Shown piece by piece: positions 17,595 through 26,712 of a stretch of DNA of 64,000 bases. The position numbers and the translations under genes are program-made. The notes below the pieces were generated by a model, which saw only the letters and a list, made by a program, of their open reading frames with translations, was not told the origin of the DNA and ran no database searches. This DNA comes from Paenibacillus sp. HWE-109 (lineage in GTDB: Bacteria; Bacillota; Bacilli; Paenibacillales; NBRC-103111): positions 8,450,501-8,514,500 of the forward strand of contig NZ_CP091881.1 in assembly GCF_022163125.1 (NCBI RefSeq), read 5' to 3'. Each line of letters begins with the position of its first letter. Position 1 is the stretch's first letter.

Positions 17595-18060
17595 TTAATG
17601 TCTCAACAAAGCAAAGGCAGATCCAGGCGATTGTAATTGAAGTTCGCTAATCACACAGGCAAGCATGATCGATTCTTGTAGAAGGCTCTGCAGTATGTCA
17701 CCCAAGTCAACAACCGTCGTCCAACCAATATCTTTAAGCAGAGCTCTGACCTGATCTTTGGACGAAGGATTGTTTCCGCACATAAACATGATTGGCGTAC
17801 CTTCTTTAAAATGGGGATGGATCATGATTTTATCGCTGATGGTATGGAGTGTTTTGACGATATGACTTTCCGGCAATAACTGTTGGACGATGACCCCAGC
17901 CGATGCCTCCGGATTCGCCAACCTCTTGCTTCCAAGAAATATGCTTTGAGTTATGCGGTTCTCGGCTGCTGATAAGAACGCGATGACCTGATTGAACAAA
18001 ACCCTCTCCTAGAATTTTACCTACATTTCCAGCACCTAGAATGCCAATGTTCATACTCAT
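17595..18060 (-). pseudogene. Broken NADP-dependent F420-reductase-like oxidoreductase
   Basis: Two frames of one family overlap. The first, from ATG 18060, has the Rossmann motif MNIGILGAGNVGKILGEG and GHRVLISSREP, then loses homology. The second, ending at 17595, carries the family C-terminus (LLPESHIVKTLHTISDKIM, GTPIMFMCGNNPSSKDQVR, DIGWTTVVDLGD, AFALLRH). The parts are out of frame, and the central block that normally links them (roughly 60-80 residues) is missing. This indicates an internal deletion plus frameshift in a dinucleotide-binding oxidoreductase. It is divergent from an HxlR regulator, a common pairing for such genes. Confidence 0.75.
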
Positions 18061-18128
18061 TCACTCCTCTCTAAGCGTGATTATATGAACATTATGAATG
18101 ATGAACAATAAGGCACTTTTAAGTATCC

Positions 18129-18158
18129 AACCTTACAGGTTATGATAGGGGGTATAAT
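18129..18158 (+). promoter_or_regulatory. hxlR promoter region with dyad
   Basis: A consensus TATAAT (18153-18158) lies 25 bases before the HxlR start. The dyad AACCT-TAC-AGGTT (18129-18141) covers the -35 position. The short dyad ACTTTTAAGT lies just upstream at 18115. These may be binding sites of the HxlR protein. Confidence 0.35.
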
Positions 18159-18182
18159 GTTGCTGATTAATGGGGTGAGCGA

Positions 18183-18500
18183 ATGCCTGTACAGCGAAAT
18201 GAGTGCCCGGTAGAAGTTGTATTTACGATGTTAAGTGGGAGATGGAAAATTCCGATCTATCGATACTTATTTAAAAATAACAAACCAGTGCGTTATAGTG
18301 AATTACTGCGCCATTTACCCTCTATTTCGAAAAAAATCCTAACGGAACAGCTTCGGGAGCTTGAGCGTGACGGAATCATTGACAGGAAAGCATATCCCGA
18401 ACCCCGGCCAAGAGTAGAATATTTGTTGACTTCTTCCGGAAGATCGATGATTGTTTTTCTTGATAAAATGAGCGAGTGGGGCGAAGAACACATCTTATGA
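18183..18500 (+). CDS. HxlR-family transcriptional regulator
   Basis: A 105-residue winged-helix protein. It has the family opening CPVEVVFTMLSGRWKIPIYRYL with an N-terminal Cys (residue 8) at the position used for redox sensing in YodB/HypR-type members. Next come LRHLPSISKKILTEQLRELERDGIIDR and RVEYLLTSSGRSM. It is divergent from the broken oxidoreductase, which it probably once controlled. Such regulators usually respond to electrophiles or quinones. The target gene is now damaged, so its remaining function is uncertain. Confidence 0.88.
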   Translation: MPVQRNECPVEVVFTMLSGRWKIPIYRYLFKNNKPVRYSELLRHLPSISKKILTEQLRELERDGIIDRKAYPEPRPRVEYLLTSSGRSMIVFLDKMSEWGEEHIL

Positions 18501-18531
18501 TTTTCGTCCGCCTATGCCAGCAAGTAAGTGA

Positions 18532-18570
18532 AAGGACTTCCTCCAAATGCAGCTGGAGGAAGTCCTTATT
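18532..18570. terminator. Bidirectional terminator
   Basis: Perfect 14-bp arms (AAGGACTTCCTCCA and TGGAGGAAGTCCTT) with an 8-base loop lie between the convergent hxlR and YhgE-like genes. A/T-rich flanks on both sides allow termination in both directions. Confidence 0.8.
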
Positions 18571-18575
18571 TTCAT

Positions 18576-19799
18576 CTAGCCTAAGGCAATTTGCGTTGTT
18601 TTTTCTAACTGTTTAGCTGCAGCAGGTTCCCGATGCTTTTTGAGAACGGACAAGAGAATGAGCACAATGCCAACAGCACCAATGGAGCTTAGAGTCCATA
18701 TAGGTCCACTGATATTCAATCCTTGGCCGAAATAGAACAGATCGCGTAGACCTTCTATAGAAAATCGAAGTGGTATCCACGAGTAGAGCCAATCATGGCT
18801 GAAGGCCGGAAGCAGCTGCGGCGGCAGAGAAAGAACTGGAGCACCAAAGAAAAAGACAAGTACAAATAGCGGTACCCCTGCCATCCCAAGCCAGCTTACC
18901 ACGGCTGTTTGCAGCAGGAAGAAGACGAACCCGGCGAAGAATAGAAACAAAAAGATTTGCCCTGTATGGGGAATGGATAAGCCGAGCCACTGCCCTGTAA
19001 CCAGCAATATACTGCCCGCTGCTGCCGCGGTGACGACAACCCCGCCTACGAGCTGAGATGCCCGGATTCCTAGACGATGCAGACGGGAACCTGATTGAAC
19101 AGCTTTCTGCGAAGCCGTGAAAAGAAGTAGAGTAGTTACCATGGCTCCGAACCATGCAAGCTGAGTCAGAACCATAGGGGCGTTGCCATTCGAACTGTTA
19201 GCCCCTACCGTATTGATTGTTTTTGTTGTGACTGAAATCGGTGAAGCGAATGCTTTGGACTGTTCAATCGTAAGTGTAGCACCGCTGCGCCCAGCCAGTT
19301 GATTGAGCAGTTGTTCTCTGACTTGTGCGTTTATTCCGCCAACCATCTGGCTGATGACTTGGTTTGCCATGGTTGCTCCGTTATAGTTCATGCCCTGATT
19401 AACATAGACAGTAATCATAGATGGGGAGGGTTGAGGAGATAATAGGCTAATAAGATTGGAACTAAAATCAGCCGGAATCACTATTGTCGCATAGGCCTGC
19501 TCACGATTCATAGCATCCATGGCTTCTTGCTCACTTTCCAGAATCGTCCATTGCAGAGGAGACACCGTATTACTTTGAGTGGGAGTCGCTGTTAATTTCT
19601 CCTGAATCGTTTTGCCAAAATTCATCTCCTGACCCGTCGGGAGTTTTGCACCGCTATCAGCCTGTACCAGAAGTACGGGTAAATTCTTTGGTACAGGATT
19701 AACGGTTGATCCAAGCTGCGCTAAACCTAGCAGAAGAACCACAAGAAATACAGCAATAATAGCGAGATACGGATGTTTTTGTTTAAAAAAATGATTCAT
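18576..19799 (-). CDS. YhgE/Pip-like ABC-2 family membrane protein
   Basis: A 407-residue membrane protein. One N-terminal helix (residues ~10-30) precedes a large extracytoplasmic region (~30-200, including VYVNQGMNYNGATMANQVISQM). Five or more helices follow from ~215, with the C-terminal GLRDLFYFGQGLN loop before the last helix. This layout matches YhgE/Pip and DUF3533-type ABC-2 permeases. No ATPase is adjacent. It lies 67 bases downstream of a TetR gene on the same strand, so it is probably repressed by that TetR. The substrate is unknown. Confidence 0.75.
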   Translation of the reverse strand: MNHFFKQKHPYLAIIAVFLVVLLLGLAQLGSTVNPVPKNLPVLLVQADSGAKLPTGQEMNFGKTIQEKLTATPTQSNTVSPLQWTILESEQEAMDAMNREQAYATIVIPADFSSNLISLLSPQPSPSMITVYVNQGMNYNGATMANQVISQMVGGINAQVREQLLNQLAGRSGATLTIEQSKAFASPISVTTKTINTVGANSSNGNAPMVLTQLAWFGAMVTTLLLFTASQKAVQSGSRLHRLGIRASQLVGGVVVTAAAAGSILLVTGQWLGLSIPHTGQIFLFLFFAGFVFFLLQTAVVSWLGMAGVPLFVLVFFFGAPVLSLPPQLLPAFSHDWLYSWIPLRFSIEGLRDLFYFGQGLNISGPIWTLSSIGAVGIVLILLSVLKKHREPAAAKQLEKTTQIALG

Positions 19800-19866
19800 A
19801 CTTAACCTCCTAATTTGTATTTAATTCATTCAACGTTGCATGAATCAAATAGTTAAAAAATAATCA

Positions 19867-20493
19867 CTATCTCCATAACGAGACAGTGAAAGCGATCATA
19901 TGTCGTAAATAACTATCGATATCGGCGTTGATAATATTCAATGAAGTCACTTCCCCAATCACAACCATGATACCAATAGAAATCACTTGTTTGGCCGCAG
20001 CGTTGAAGTCCATGTCCCGAATTTCGCCATTGAGAGCTCTCTGTTTGAGCGCATCAGTTAGGGCTTGGTGTCTTTTTAAAATCATTTCACTCAAGAAATT
20101 TTTGTCGTCCGATAGGATCGAATCGGAATCTCGCATCATAATTAGCATAAAGTCCCTGTCACCTAACATCGTTTTTACGACACTGCTGACCAAGAGATAA
20201 AGGGCTTCCTCCAGCGGCTGACCAGGGTGAATGCCTGCAATCAGATCATCCATTATTTTTAACCGAACGACTTGAGCTTCCTGAAAAATGGTTTCGAGAA
20301 GTTCCTGTTTGCCACCGGGAAAATAATGATACAAAAGGCCATCTGTAATGCCTATTTGCTTATTAATAGTTCGAATAGAAGTACCATGATAACCGTGCTG
20401 GGCAAACAACTCCTTGGCACCTTGCAAAATCTGAACTTTCCGTTCAGCAGCTTGAAGGTCACGGCTTGTTCTGGGTACTTTTTTCATGACCAA
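19867..20493 (-). CDS. TetR-family transcriptional regulator
   Basis: A 208-residue regulator. The TetR helix-turn-helix lies at residues ~18-65 (ILQGAKELFAQHGYHGTSIRTINKQIGI, GLLYHYFPGGKQEL). The C-terminal helical ligand domain is divergent, as usual. The start may be TTG 20493 or ATG 20487; the AGGATGG ribosome site fits either. A partial palindrome just upstream (20519-20538) is a likely operator. It is cotranscribed with the YhgE/Pip-like membrane protein, suggesting control of an efflux or envelope function. Confidence 0.88.
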   Translation of the reverse strand: MVMKKVPRTSRDLQAAERKVQILQGAKELFAQHGYHGTSIRTINKQIGITDGLLYHYFPGGKQELLETIFQEAQVVRLKIMDDLIAGIHPGQPLEEALYLLVSSVVKTMLGDRDFMLIMMRDSDSILSDDKNFLSEMILKRHQALTDALKQRALNGEIRDMDFNAAAKQVISIGIMVVIGEVTSLNIINADIDSYLRHMIAFTVSLWR

Positions 20494-20518
20494 TATCCAT
20501 CCTTTCTTGCATGTGTTT

Positions 20519-20538
20519 CATTGAACGATTGTTTAATG
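20519..20538. promoter_or_regulatory. Candidate TetR operator
   Basis: The imperfect palindrome CATTGAACGATTGTTTAATG (8 of 10 positions symmetric) lies 26 bases before the tetR start. Confidence 0.45.
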
Positions 20539-20638
20539 AGATTGTAGTTCATTTTATTAGTGAAGTCAATCGTAAGGATTAGGATAACGAAGCATCTATA
20601 AAATGATGCGGAAATTAGGCGGCCTCGCGCGAAGATAA

Positions 20639-20816
20639 GGGAACTACAGGACGCTATTCTAGCAAAAAGTGTCCTTTTTGCAGGGGGGTGGGAACTACAG
20701 TACGCTATTTTGCTGTTTCACGGAAAATTCAGCGTTTTTCGTGGAAATAAGACCCTGTAGTTCCGCTATGACCTTCGCATCCCCGCTTTTTGCCAAAATA
20801 GCGTCCTCTAGTTCCC
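20639..20816 (+). repeat. 178-bp nested-hairpin element, copy B
   Basis: It has the same layout as copy A. Box 1 reads GGGAACTACAGGACGCTATT and box 1' reads AATAGCGTCCTCTAGTTCCC. The GGAC/GTCC pair replaces the GTAC/GTAC pair of copies A and C, so pairing is preserved by a double change. The left flank GGCCTCGCGC and right flank AAGAGGCTGATC resemble those of copy D, so the element may extend to about 20620-20845. Confidence 0.85.
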
Positions 20817-20878
20817 TTAACAGGTTTTGTCGCTCCTAAGAGGCTGATCTTATTACCCCCTTTTAAAATATAAACTTT

Positions 20879-20911
20879 GACCCTCAGCTCGTTGCTGAGG
20901 GTCTCTTTTTT
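20879..20911 (+). terminator. Hairpin downstream of the chemoreceptor gene
   Basis: Perfect 10-bp arms (GACCCTCAGC and GCTGAGGGTC) are followed by TCTTTTTT on the plus strand. The T-run favours plus-strand transcripts. On the minus strand, where the chemoreceptor ends, the tail is weaker (CAAAGTTTAT), so it may act mainly as a 3' end stabiliser there. Confidence 0.6.
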
Positions 20912-20944
20912 ACTATTAAACGAAAGGGCAGATTAGTTCTAAAC

Positions 20945-22657
20945 TTACACGGTTTTAAACTTCTGAATTATTCTCTCCATTTTTTCAGCTTCTTTACTAA
21001 GTGAATCTGACAATAAAGATACTTCTTTTACCAAATTAGTCTGTATGATTGTTTTATCATTCACTATTTTCACTGCATTTAGCGATTCTTGAGACACCTG
21101 TGCCATCTCAGATACGGACGCCGAAATTTCTTCGGAGCCAGCAGCCATTTGTTCTGAAACGGCTGACAACTCCTGAATTTGAACCGTGATACCTTTTGCG
21201 GAATGCAAGATTTTTTGAAAGGAGTTTCTTGCGTATAGTACTTTTTGATTTCCAAGCACCACTTCTTCAGATACACTATGCATTGCTTTTACAGTTTCCG
21301 TAGAATCGCTTCTAATTTCTTTCAATAAATTTGATATCTCCGATGCCGAAGAAGCTGATCCTTCAGCTAACTTTCTAATTTCCGATGCGACAACAGAGAA
21401 TCCCTTCCCATGTTCGCCAGCCCGCGCAGCTTCAATTGACGCATTTAAGGAAAGCAAGTTGGTTTGATTGGCTATCTCCATAATAGCTCCAACGATTTTC
21501 TCAATATGTGATGACCGTTCACTAAGCTTGGTGACAATATTTAGGGAAGATTTAAGGGAATCATCAATCGAATGCATTTGCTGCTGCGCTTGTTCCATAT
21601 GTCCAAAACCTTCAACAGCTTCACTTTCAGTGTCTCCAGCAGATTCAGATAGCTCATTAGCAGATTCTGCAATTCTCTGTACACCTTTGGCCATTTCTTC
21701 TATTGCCCGCGCTCCGTCTAATGTATTTTGTACGGTAGTTGTTGCTCCTTGCTGAATTCCATCTATACTTCTGGCAATTTCCACTGTTGCCGTTGCGGTT
21801 TCTTTGGTATTGAAAGTTAATTTTTCTGCGGATTGAAACACATGCTTTGAAGCTTGGGATATATCTAGCACCATAGCCAACAAACTATCCAGCATAGCGT
21901 TTAATGAGGAAGCGATTTCTCCGATTTCATCCTTGGAAGTTACGGATAGTCTTGTCGTGAGATCTCCACCCTGACTTGCTAATTCTGCTAGTTTTTCATT
22001 TACCGTTTTTAAAGGTTTCAGCCTAACAATGATGAAAAAAAGCATAGCGAAGAATGTTAAGAAAGTGATGCTTAACAAGGTAACTGCAAGGTTCAACATG
22101 CTGCTTGCCTGTTGTCTTGCTTGAATTACTTCTTTTTCGGCCCTTGCATTCATTTTTGTCTGAAATTCATCAATCGGATCCCTAATGATCTTCTTAGTAT
22201 CATCATAATTTTTGTCAAACATCAGTTTTCTGGCTCTATCGAAGTCTTTACTCGCAACTGCTTTCATCGCTTCATCTTCTGTTTTTATTAATGCATCGGA
22301 GTTTTGCTTTGCTTTTTCTATGAGATCCAATTCTGCCTGTGGAGCATTTAATTCCTTTAATTTTATGACAACATGATCTCTTGTCTTAGTCTCATTAACT
22401 TCTTTCCAATAATTATTAAAATACTCTTTTTCCCCAAATTGCACGTATCTTCTGGCTTCATTCGTTAAATAATCTGATGCATTGGCCAGATCTATCCCCA
22501 GTTGTTTAAATTCTGATTGTCTTTGCAGTGACAGCCGTTCTTGTTTAACGTCTTTTTGCAGCAAGTATACACTTATGCCATTTAAGACAGACAGCAATAG
22601 AAATATAACACACATGAGCTTTAGGATCATTGAAATTCTCATCATTGATATTCTCAT
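20945..22657 (-). CDS. Methyl-accepting chemotaxis protein
   Basis: A 570-residue chemoreceptor. Membrane helix 1 is at residues ~10-32, followed by an extracellular four-helix-bundle sensor (~35-185) and membrane helix 2 (~187-210). A HAMP domain comes next (LKTVNEKLAELASQGGDLTTRL). The signalling hairpin has the highly conserved tip IANQTNLLSLNASIEAARAG near residue 400. ATG 22657 is chosen because AGAGG lies 8 bases upstream; a GTG two codons earlier is an alternative. The ligand is unknown. It is a lone gene with no chemotaxis neighbours. Confidence 0.92.
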   Translation of the reverse strand: MRISMMRISMILKLMCVIFLLLSVLNGISVYLLQKDVKQERLSLQRQSEFKQLGIDLANASDYLTNEARRYVQFGEKEYFNNYWKEVNETKTRDHVVIKLKELNAPQAELDLIEKAKQNSDALIKTEDEAMKAVASKDFDRARKLMFDKNYDDTKKIIRDPIDEFQTKMNARAEKEVIQARQQASSMLNLAVTLLSITFLTFFAMLFFIIVRLKPLKTVNEKLAELASQGGDLTTRLSVTSKDEIGEIASSLNAMLDSLLAMVLDISQASKHVFQSAEKLTFNTKETATATVEIARSIDGIQQGATTTVQNTLDGARAIEEMAKGVQRIAESANELSESAGDTESEAVEGFGHMEQAQQQMHSIDDSLKSSLNIVTKLSERSSHIEKIVGAIMEIANQTNLLSLNASIEAARAGEHGKGFSVVASEIRKLAEGSASSASEISNLLKEIRSDSTETVKAMHSVSEEVVLGNQKVLYARNSFQKILHSAKGITVQIQELSAVSEQMAAGSEEISASVSEMAQVSQESLNAVKIVNDKTIIQTNLVKEVSLLSDSLSKEAEKMERIIQKFKTV

Positions 22658-22948
22658 TGTCACAACCTCTTTTCACTGTTATTCGTTCATAATTCGACAT
22701 GAATCGACATGTATTCCTTTTATTTTCGCTCTTTTGATAATAAGAAAATGTTAAGATCCACAACCTGAATTCTACCGTGGCAGCGAATTGGATTTTTGGT
22801 ACAACGACAAAAAGACGGCTCTGTTCATATCGCTAGATAACCATCTTTTCGTTAATACTTAAATGGAACAGCATAGACAAGAAGATCAGGGGGTGCGAAA
22901 ATAAAAGCGACTTAAACGAGCTGCTAGCAGATAACGGAGGATTTGGCC

Positions 22949-24607
22949 ATGGACATCAACCATGTTTCGGAGTGGGCAGCGTCCCACTTTCAATTATATA
23001 TCTTGGAAAGCATCCATTCCCTGTACAGCACGATGAACAAACCGGTGTATCAGATAAAAGAGAACGTACCAGTGCTGATTGCAGCAGCCGGTGGCAAAGC
23101 GGTCCTTACTGTTCAGGGTCATTCGTACGAACTGACGGAAGGGAGTGTCATTCTGCTCCCAGCGTTTGGTGAGGCTGAGTTGATTGCCAATCGCCAGAGC
23201 CCTTTTCATGCTTACAGAATTGCTATTAATACCCAGAACCAGAATCGATCTGTGCCGGAAGAGGCGATGATTCGAAAAAACGGCATTACCTCCAATACCC
23301 ATGTTCATTACTTCTCACATGAATCTGAGATTGTGGCCTACGCGGAGCAATTGTATAGGCATCGCATGCCTGACCGCGAAATCCGTCATGTACAGAATCA
23401 ACTGCTGTTTCATCAAATTCTGCTTCGGTTGCTGGAGAAGATGGACGTCAAGTCTGCCACGGATGAACAACCTTCCATGGAACGCAGCATGACGTATTTG
23501 GAAAACAATTTTAATGAAAAGATCACGCGTGAACATTTGGCCGATATTGCCGGTATAAGCCGGTCGCATTACTCCATTCTGTTCAAGCAGCTTACGGGCT
23601 TTTCGCCCAATGAGTATATGTCGCGGCTGCGCGTTCATCGAGCCAAGGAGCTGCTGCTTGGCGAGCCGGGCACGCTCAGGGAAATTGCCCAGAAGGTGGG
23701 GTACAGAGATGAATTTTATCTCAGCCGCCGTTTCAAGCAGCAGACAGGAGAGTCGCCTTCCGGCTATGATGGGAAGTCCGTTCAACGCGTGGCGGTTTTG
23801 CTTGTCCCCTACGCCATACATCTGATGCTGCTTGGATTGGAGCCTACTGTCATCATTTCGGAGACGAGCGAATATATCAGCACGGCAGGCCTGCATCTTC
23901 CACAGAGCATTGTGTTTGTTAATGCGGGCTACACGATTGAACAGATCAATTCGGCGCTGCTTGACAATGGGGTAGAGCTGATTTTTGCAGCAAACCTGCA
24001 TATGAAGCACTTGGGACTGAGCCCAGAGCGATTGCGGGTTTCAGCGCCTGTCTTAGATATTGCGTGGATGGAGATGGGATGGAAAGAACATCTTCGTCTA
24101 CTCGCCAAATACACTCAGAGAAGCGACCGTGCAGAACAATGGTTGGCTGATTTTGAGCAGGAGGAAGAAGCGGGACGAATACGGGTTCAGCAAAGTGAGG
24201 TCGCTGCTGACATCCTCATGATTCTGGTTATCAAACCGGAGGGAATCTATGTCTACGGGGCGCGAAATGCAGGTTATGTCATGTACCGATCGCTGGGATT
24301 GCGGCCGCCAGCAAGGATTGCGCAGGAAATAGAAAAACAAGGTGATCAATTCCATTCTATTACCATCAGAGTATCAGATTTAGCGGATTTTGAAGCAACA
24401 AGGCTGTTGGTCATTGTGTTTCCGGATGAAGTCGGCTCCACCGCACATTCCGAAGCGGTATTCACCTCATCTCAGTGGAAGAATCACCCTGCGGTACAGC
24501 GAAATTGTGTCCATCATCTTGTGAAGGATGAATGGATTCCTTATAATCCGATTTCAATTCGGTTGCAGCTTGGGCGGGCGGTAGCTTTGTGGACAGGCAA
24601 TCAATAG
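22949..24607 (+). CDS. AraC regulator fused to a siderophore-binding domain (Btr/YbbB-like)
   Basis: A 552-residue fusion. Residues ~1-155 are a cupin-like domain and ~165-270 a double AraC helix-turn-helix (IAGISRSHYSILFKQLTGFSPNEY, VGYRDEFYLSRRFKQQTGESP). Residues ~275-552 resemble a periplasmic binding protein of the iron-siderophore class (RVAVLLVPYAIHLMLLGLEPT, NAGYTIEQINSALLDNGVELIFAAN). This architecture matches Btr, which activates siderophore uptake genes when the ferri-siderophore binds it in the cytosol. ATG 22949 has GGAGG 8 bases upstream. The siderophore importer follows, so it probably activates that operon. Confidence 0.88.
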   Translation: MDINHVSEWAASHFQLYILESIHSLYSTMNKPVYQIKENVPVLIAAAGGKAVLTVQGHSYELTEGSVILLPAFGEAELIANRQSPFHAYRIAINTQNQNRSVPEEAMIRKNGITSNTHVHYFSHESEIVAYAEQLYRHRMPDREIRHVQNQLLFHQILLRLLEKMDVKSATDEQPSMERSMTYLENNFNEKITREHLADIAGISRSHYSILFKQLTGFSPNEYMSRLRVHRAKELLLGEPGTLREIAQKVGYRDEFYLSRRFKQQTGESPSGYDGKSVQRVAVLLVPYAIHLMLLGLEPTVIISETSEYISTAGLHLPQSIVFVNAGYTIEQINSALLDNGVELIFAANLHMKHLGLSPERLRVSAPVLDIAWMEMGWKEHLRLLAKYTQRSDRAEQWLADFEQEEEAGRIRVQQSEVAADILMILVIKPEGIYVYGARNAGYVMYRSLGLRPPARIAQEIEKQGDQFHSITIRVSDLADFEATRLLVIVFPDEVGSTAHSEAVFTSSQWKNHPAVQRNCVHHLVKDEWIPYNPISIRLQLGRAVALWTGNQ

Positions 24608-24677
24608 TGCAAGCTTTTTTCCAAACAAAAAGGCATGGTTTGTTGCAGGAGGGATTCATATAATTATGTGTGTAAAT

Positions 24678-24696
24678 GAGAATGATTTTCATACTC
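24678..24696. promoter_or_regulatory. Fur box
   Basis: A 19-bp stretch matches the Fur consensus at 14 of 19 positions (GAGAATGATTTTCATACTC), 42 bases before the siderophore-binding lipoprotein start. It implies iron repression of the importer, in addition to activation by the Btr-like regulator. Confidence 0.7.
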
Positions 24697-24738
24697 AAAT
24701 ATAAGAAACCTCGCAATGGAAAAGGGAGAGAGTTATTG

Positions 24739-25695
24739 ATGAAAAAACTGTTAATTCCGTTCGTTTTAATTTTAGTTTTGCTGATTAGTGCTTGTGGGGG
24801 GAAAGAAGCTAACAAGTCCGATACGGGAAGCGGTTCGTCGCCTAAACCGGCTTCGACGCAAACGGGTGAAAAGGATACCGGCACGTTTACCTACCAATCG
24901 GAAAGCGGACCTGTACAGGTTCCGACCCATCCGAAACGTGTCATCGTGCTAACGCGGTTTTTGACAGGAAATTTAATGGCGCTCGACGTGCCTCTGGTGG
25001 GCGCGGATGAGATGTCCAAGGATAATCCGAATTTTGCCGAAAAGCTGGCTGGTGTAGAAGCGGTTACGGACGAAAGTCTCGAGAAAATTATTGAGCTGAA
25101 ACCTGATCTTATCGTAGGACTATCCGACATCAAAAATATCGACAAGTTCAAGAAAATCGCCCCGACGGTGACGTATACGTACGGCAAGGTTGACTTTTTG
25201 ACCCAACAGCTTGAAATCGGAAAATTGGTGAATAAAGAGAAAGAGGCTCAGTCCTGGGTCGATGATTTTAATACACGCACCAAAAAGATTGGTGAAGAAA
25301 TCAAAGCCAAAATCGGTGAAAATGCTACGGTCTCAGTTATCGAAACGTTCAATAAACAGCTGTATGTGTACGGCGAAAACTTTGGCCGCGGAACCGAAAT
25401 CCTCTATCAGCAGTTTGGACTGAAGATGCCGGATAAAGTGAAGGCAGCAACGAAAACAGATGGTTTTTTTGCCTTATCGACCGAAGTGCTGAAGGATTTC
25501 ATGGGCGACTATGTCATTTTCAGTAAAAATGCCGATGAAGACAACTCGTTCCAAAATACGCAAACCTACAAGAATGTTCCTGCTGTCCAAAATCAGCGCG
25601 TGTTCGAAGCTAATGCGAAGGCATTCTACTTTAACGATCCAGTAAGTATGGAGTATCAACTTAAATTTTTCATCAAGAACTTTCTTGGCCGTTAA
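24739..25695 (+). CDS. Iron-siderophore ABC transporter substrate-binding lipoprotein
   Basis: A 318-residue type III binding protein. The signal peptide ends at LISACG (Cys about residue 19), followed by a Ser/Gly/Thr-rich linker. The family pattern is VPTHPKRVIVLTRFLTGNLMALDV, then KIIELKPDLIVGLSD and a final EYQLKFFIKN. The start is ATG 24739, after GGGAGAG. The frame extends upstream through the Fur box but without a ribosome site. It should capture a ferric siderophore outside the cell and pass it to the two FecCD-type permeases that follow. The siderophore class cannot be read from the sequence. Confidence 0.88.
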   Translation: MKKLLIPFVLILVLLISACGGKEANKSDTGSGSSPKPASTQTGEKDTGTFTYQSESGPVQVPTHPKRVIVLTRFLTGNLMALDVPLVGADEMSKDNPNFAEKLAGVEAVTDESLEKIIELKPDLIVGLSDIKNIDKFKKIAPTVTYTYGKVDFLTQQLEIGKLVNKEKEAQSWVDDFNTRTKKIGEEIKAKIGENATVSVIETFNKQLYVYGENFGRGTEILYQQFGLKMPDKVKAATKTDGFFALSTEVLKDFMGDYVIFSKNADEDNSFQNTQTYKNVPAVQNQRVFEANAKAFYFNDPVSMEYQLKFFIKNFLGR

Positions 25696-25707
25696 ACGCT
25701 GATTCCA

Positions 25708-26712
25708 ATGACAAATAGACGACATCTTGTACGGTTCTTCTTAAAGCTTATAGGAAGTGCTCTGGTGCTTGTCCTTTGCTTTGTTATATCGATGCTGTTC
25801 GGGGCAGAAAAAACAACGTTTCGAGATTTATGGCTTGCCCTGACTTCGTCTGCTACGAATGATACGATTCTCATATTGCGTGAAATTCGGCTGCCGCGGG
25901 AGCTTGGAGCCATTCTAATCGGCTCTGCGCTTGCGGTGTCCGGTGCCATTATGCAGGGCGTCACCCGCAACCCGCTGGCCGACCCCGGCTTGTTGGGGCT
26001 GACCTCCGGAGCGAATATGGCGCTCGCTTTGGCATTCATCTTCGTTCCGTCATTGAACTATTTTGGCATTATGATGGCGTCTTTTCTGGGAGCTGCTCTG
26101 GGAGCGGTACTGGTGATCATTCTCGGCTCCGTGCGTCAGGGCGGCTTGTCGCCAATCCGGATTGTGCTGGCGGGAGCAGCTGTATCCGCTTTTCTGTATG
26201 CCATTTCGGACGGCGTCAGCCTTTTTTTCAAAATTTCCAAGGATGTATCCATGTGGACAGCGGGCGGCTTGATTGGAACTACCTGGGGACAACTTCAAGC
26301 CATCGGTCCGGTTATTCTGGTTAGTATTATCCTGGTGCTCCTTCTATCCAGCCAAGTGAGCATACTCAGCTTAAGCGATGAGGTGGCGACGGGACTCGGG
26401 CAAAAGCTGGTGCAAGTCAAGGCTGTCCTCTTTGCTCTTGTTATCGTGCTTACTGGGGCTTCGGTAGCGTTGGTCGGCAATATGGCTTTTGTCGGCCTCA
26501 TGATTCCTCATATCGTTCGCCGAATTGTAGGCACCAATTACCGGCATGTCCTTCCGTTCTCCGTCATTGCCGGAGCTTCGTTCATGCTGCTTGCCGATAC
26601 GCTGGGGCGGACCATTCATGCGCCTTATGAGACACCGATGGTAGCCATCGTCGCGATGCTGGGCTTGCCCTTTTTCTTGTTCGTGGTGCGTAGAGGAGGC
26701 AAACAATTCTAA
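25708..26712 (+). CDS. Iron-siderophore ABC transporter permease (FecCD family), first
   Basis: A 334-residue permease of the BtuC/FecCD family with about ten membrane helices. Signature segments are LRLPRELGAILIGSALAVSG-like at residues ~56-80, IMQGVTRNPLADPGLLGLTSGAN and MAFVGLMIPHIVRRIVG. It starts 12 bases after the binding-protein stop. Its stop overlaps the ATG of the second permease by one base. It forms a heterodimeric channel with that partner. Confidence 0.9.
   Translation: MTNRRHLVRFFLKLIGSALVLVLCFVISMLFGAEKTTFRDLWLALTSSATNDTILILREIRLPRELGAILIGSALAVSGAIMQGVTRNPLADPGLLGLTSGANMALALAFIFVPSLNYFGIMMASFLGAALGAVLVIILGSVRQGGLSPIRIVLAGAAVSAFLYAISDGVSLFFKISKDVSMWTAGGLIGTTWGQLQAIGPVILVSIILVLLLSSQVSILSLSDEVATGLGQKLVQVKAVLFALVIVLTGASVALVGNMAFVGLMIPHIVRRIVGTNYRHVLPFSVIAGASFMLLADTLGRTIHAPYETPMVAIVAMLGLPFFLFVVRRGGKQF

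Noticed and set aside
23315..24010. A 231-codon minus-strand open frame
   Set aside because: Antisense to the Btr-like regulator, whose plus-strand domains are unambiguous.
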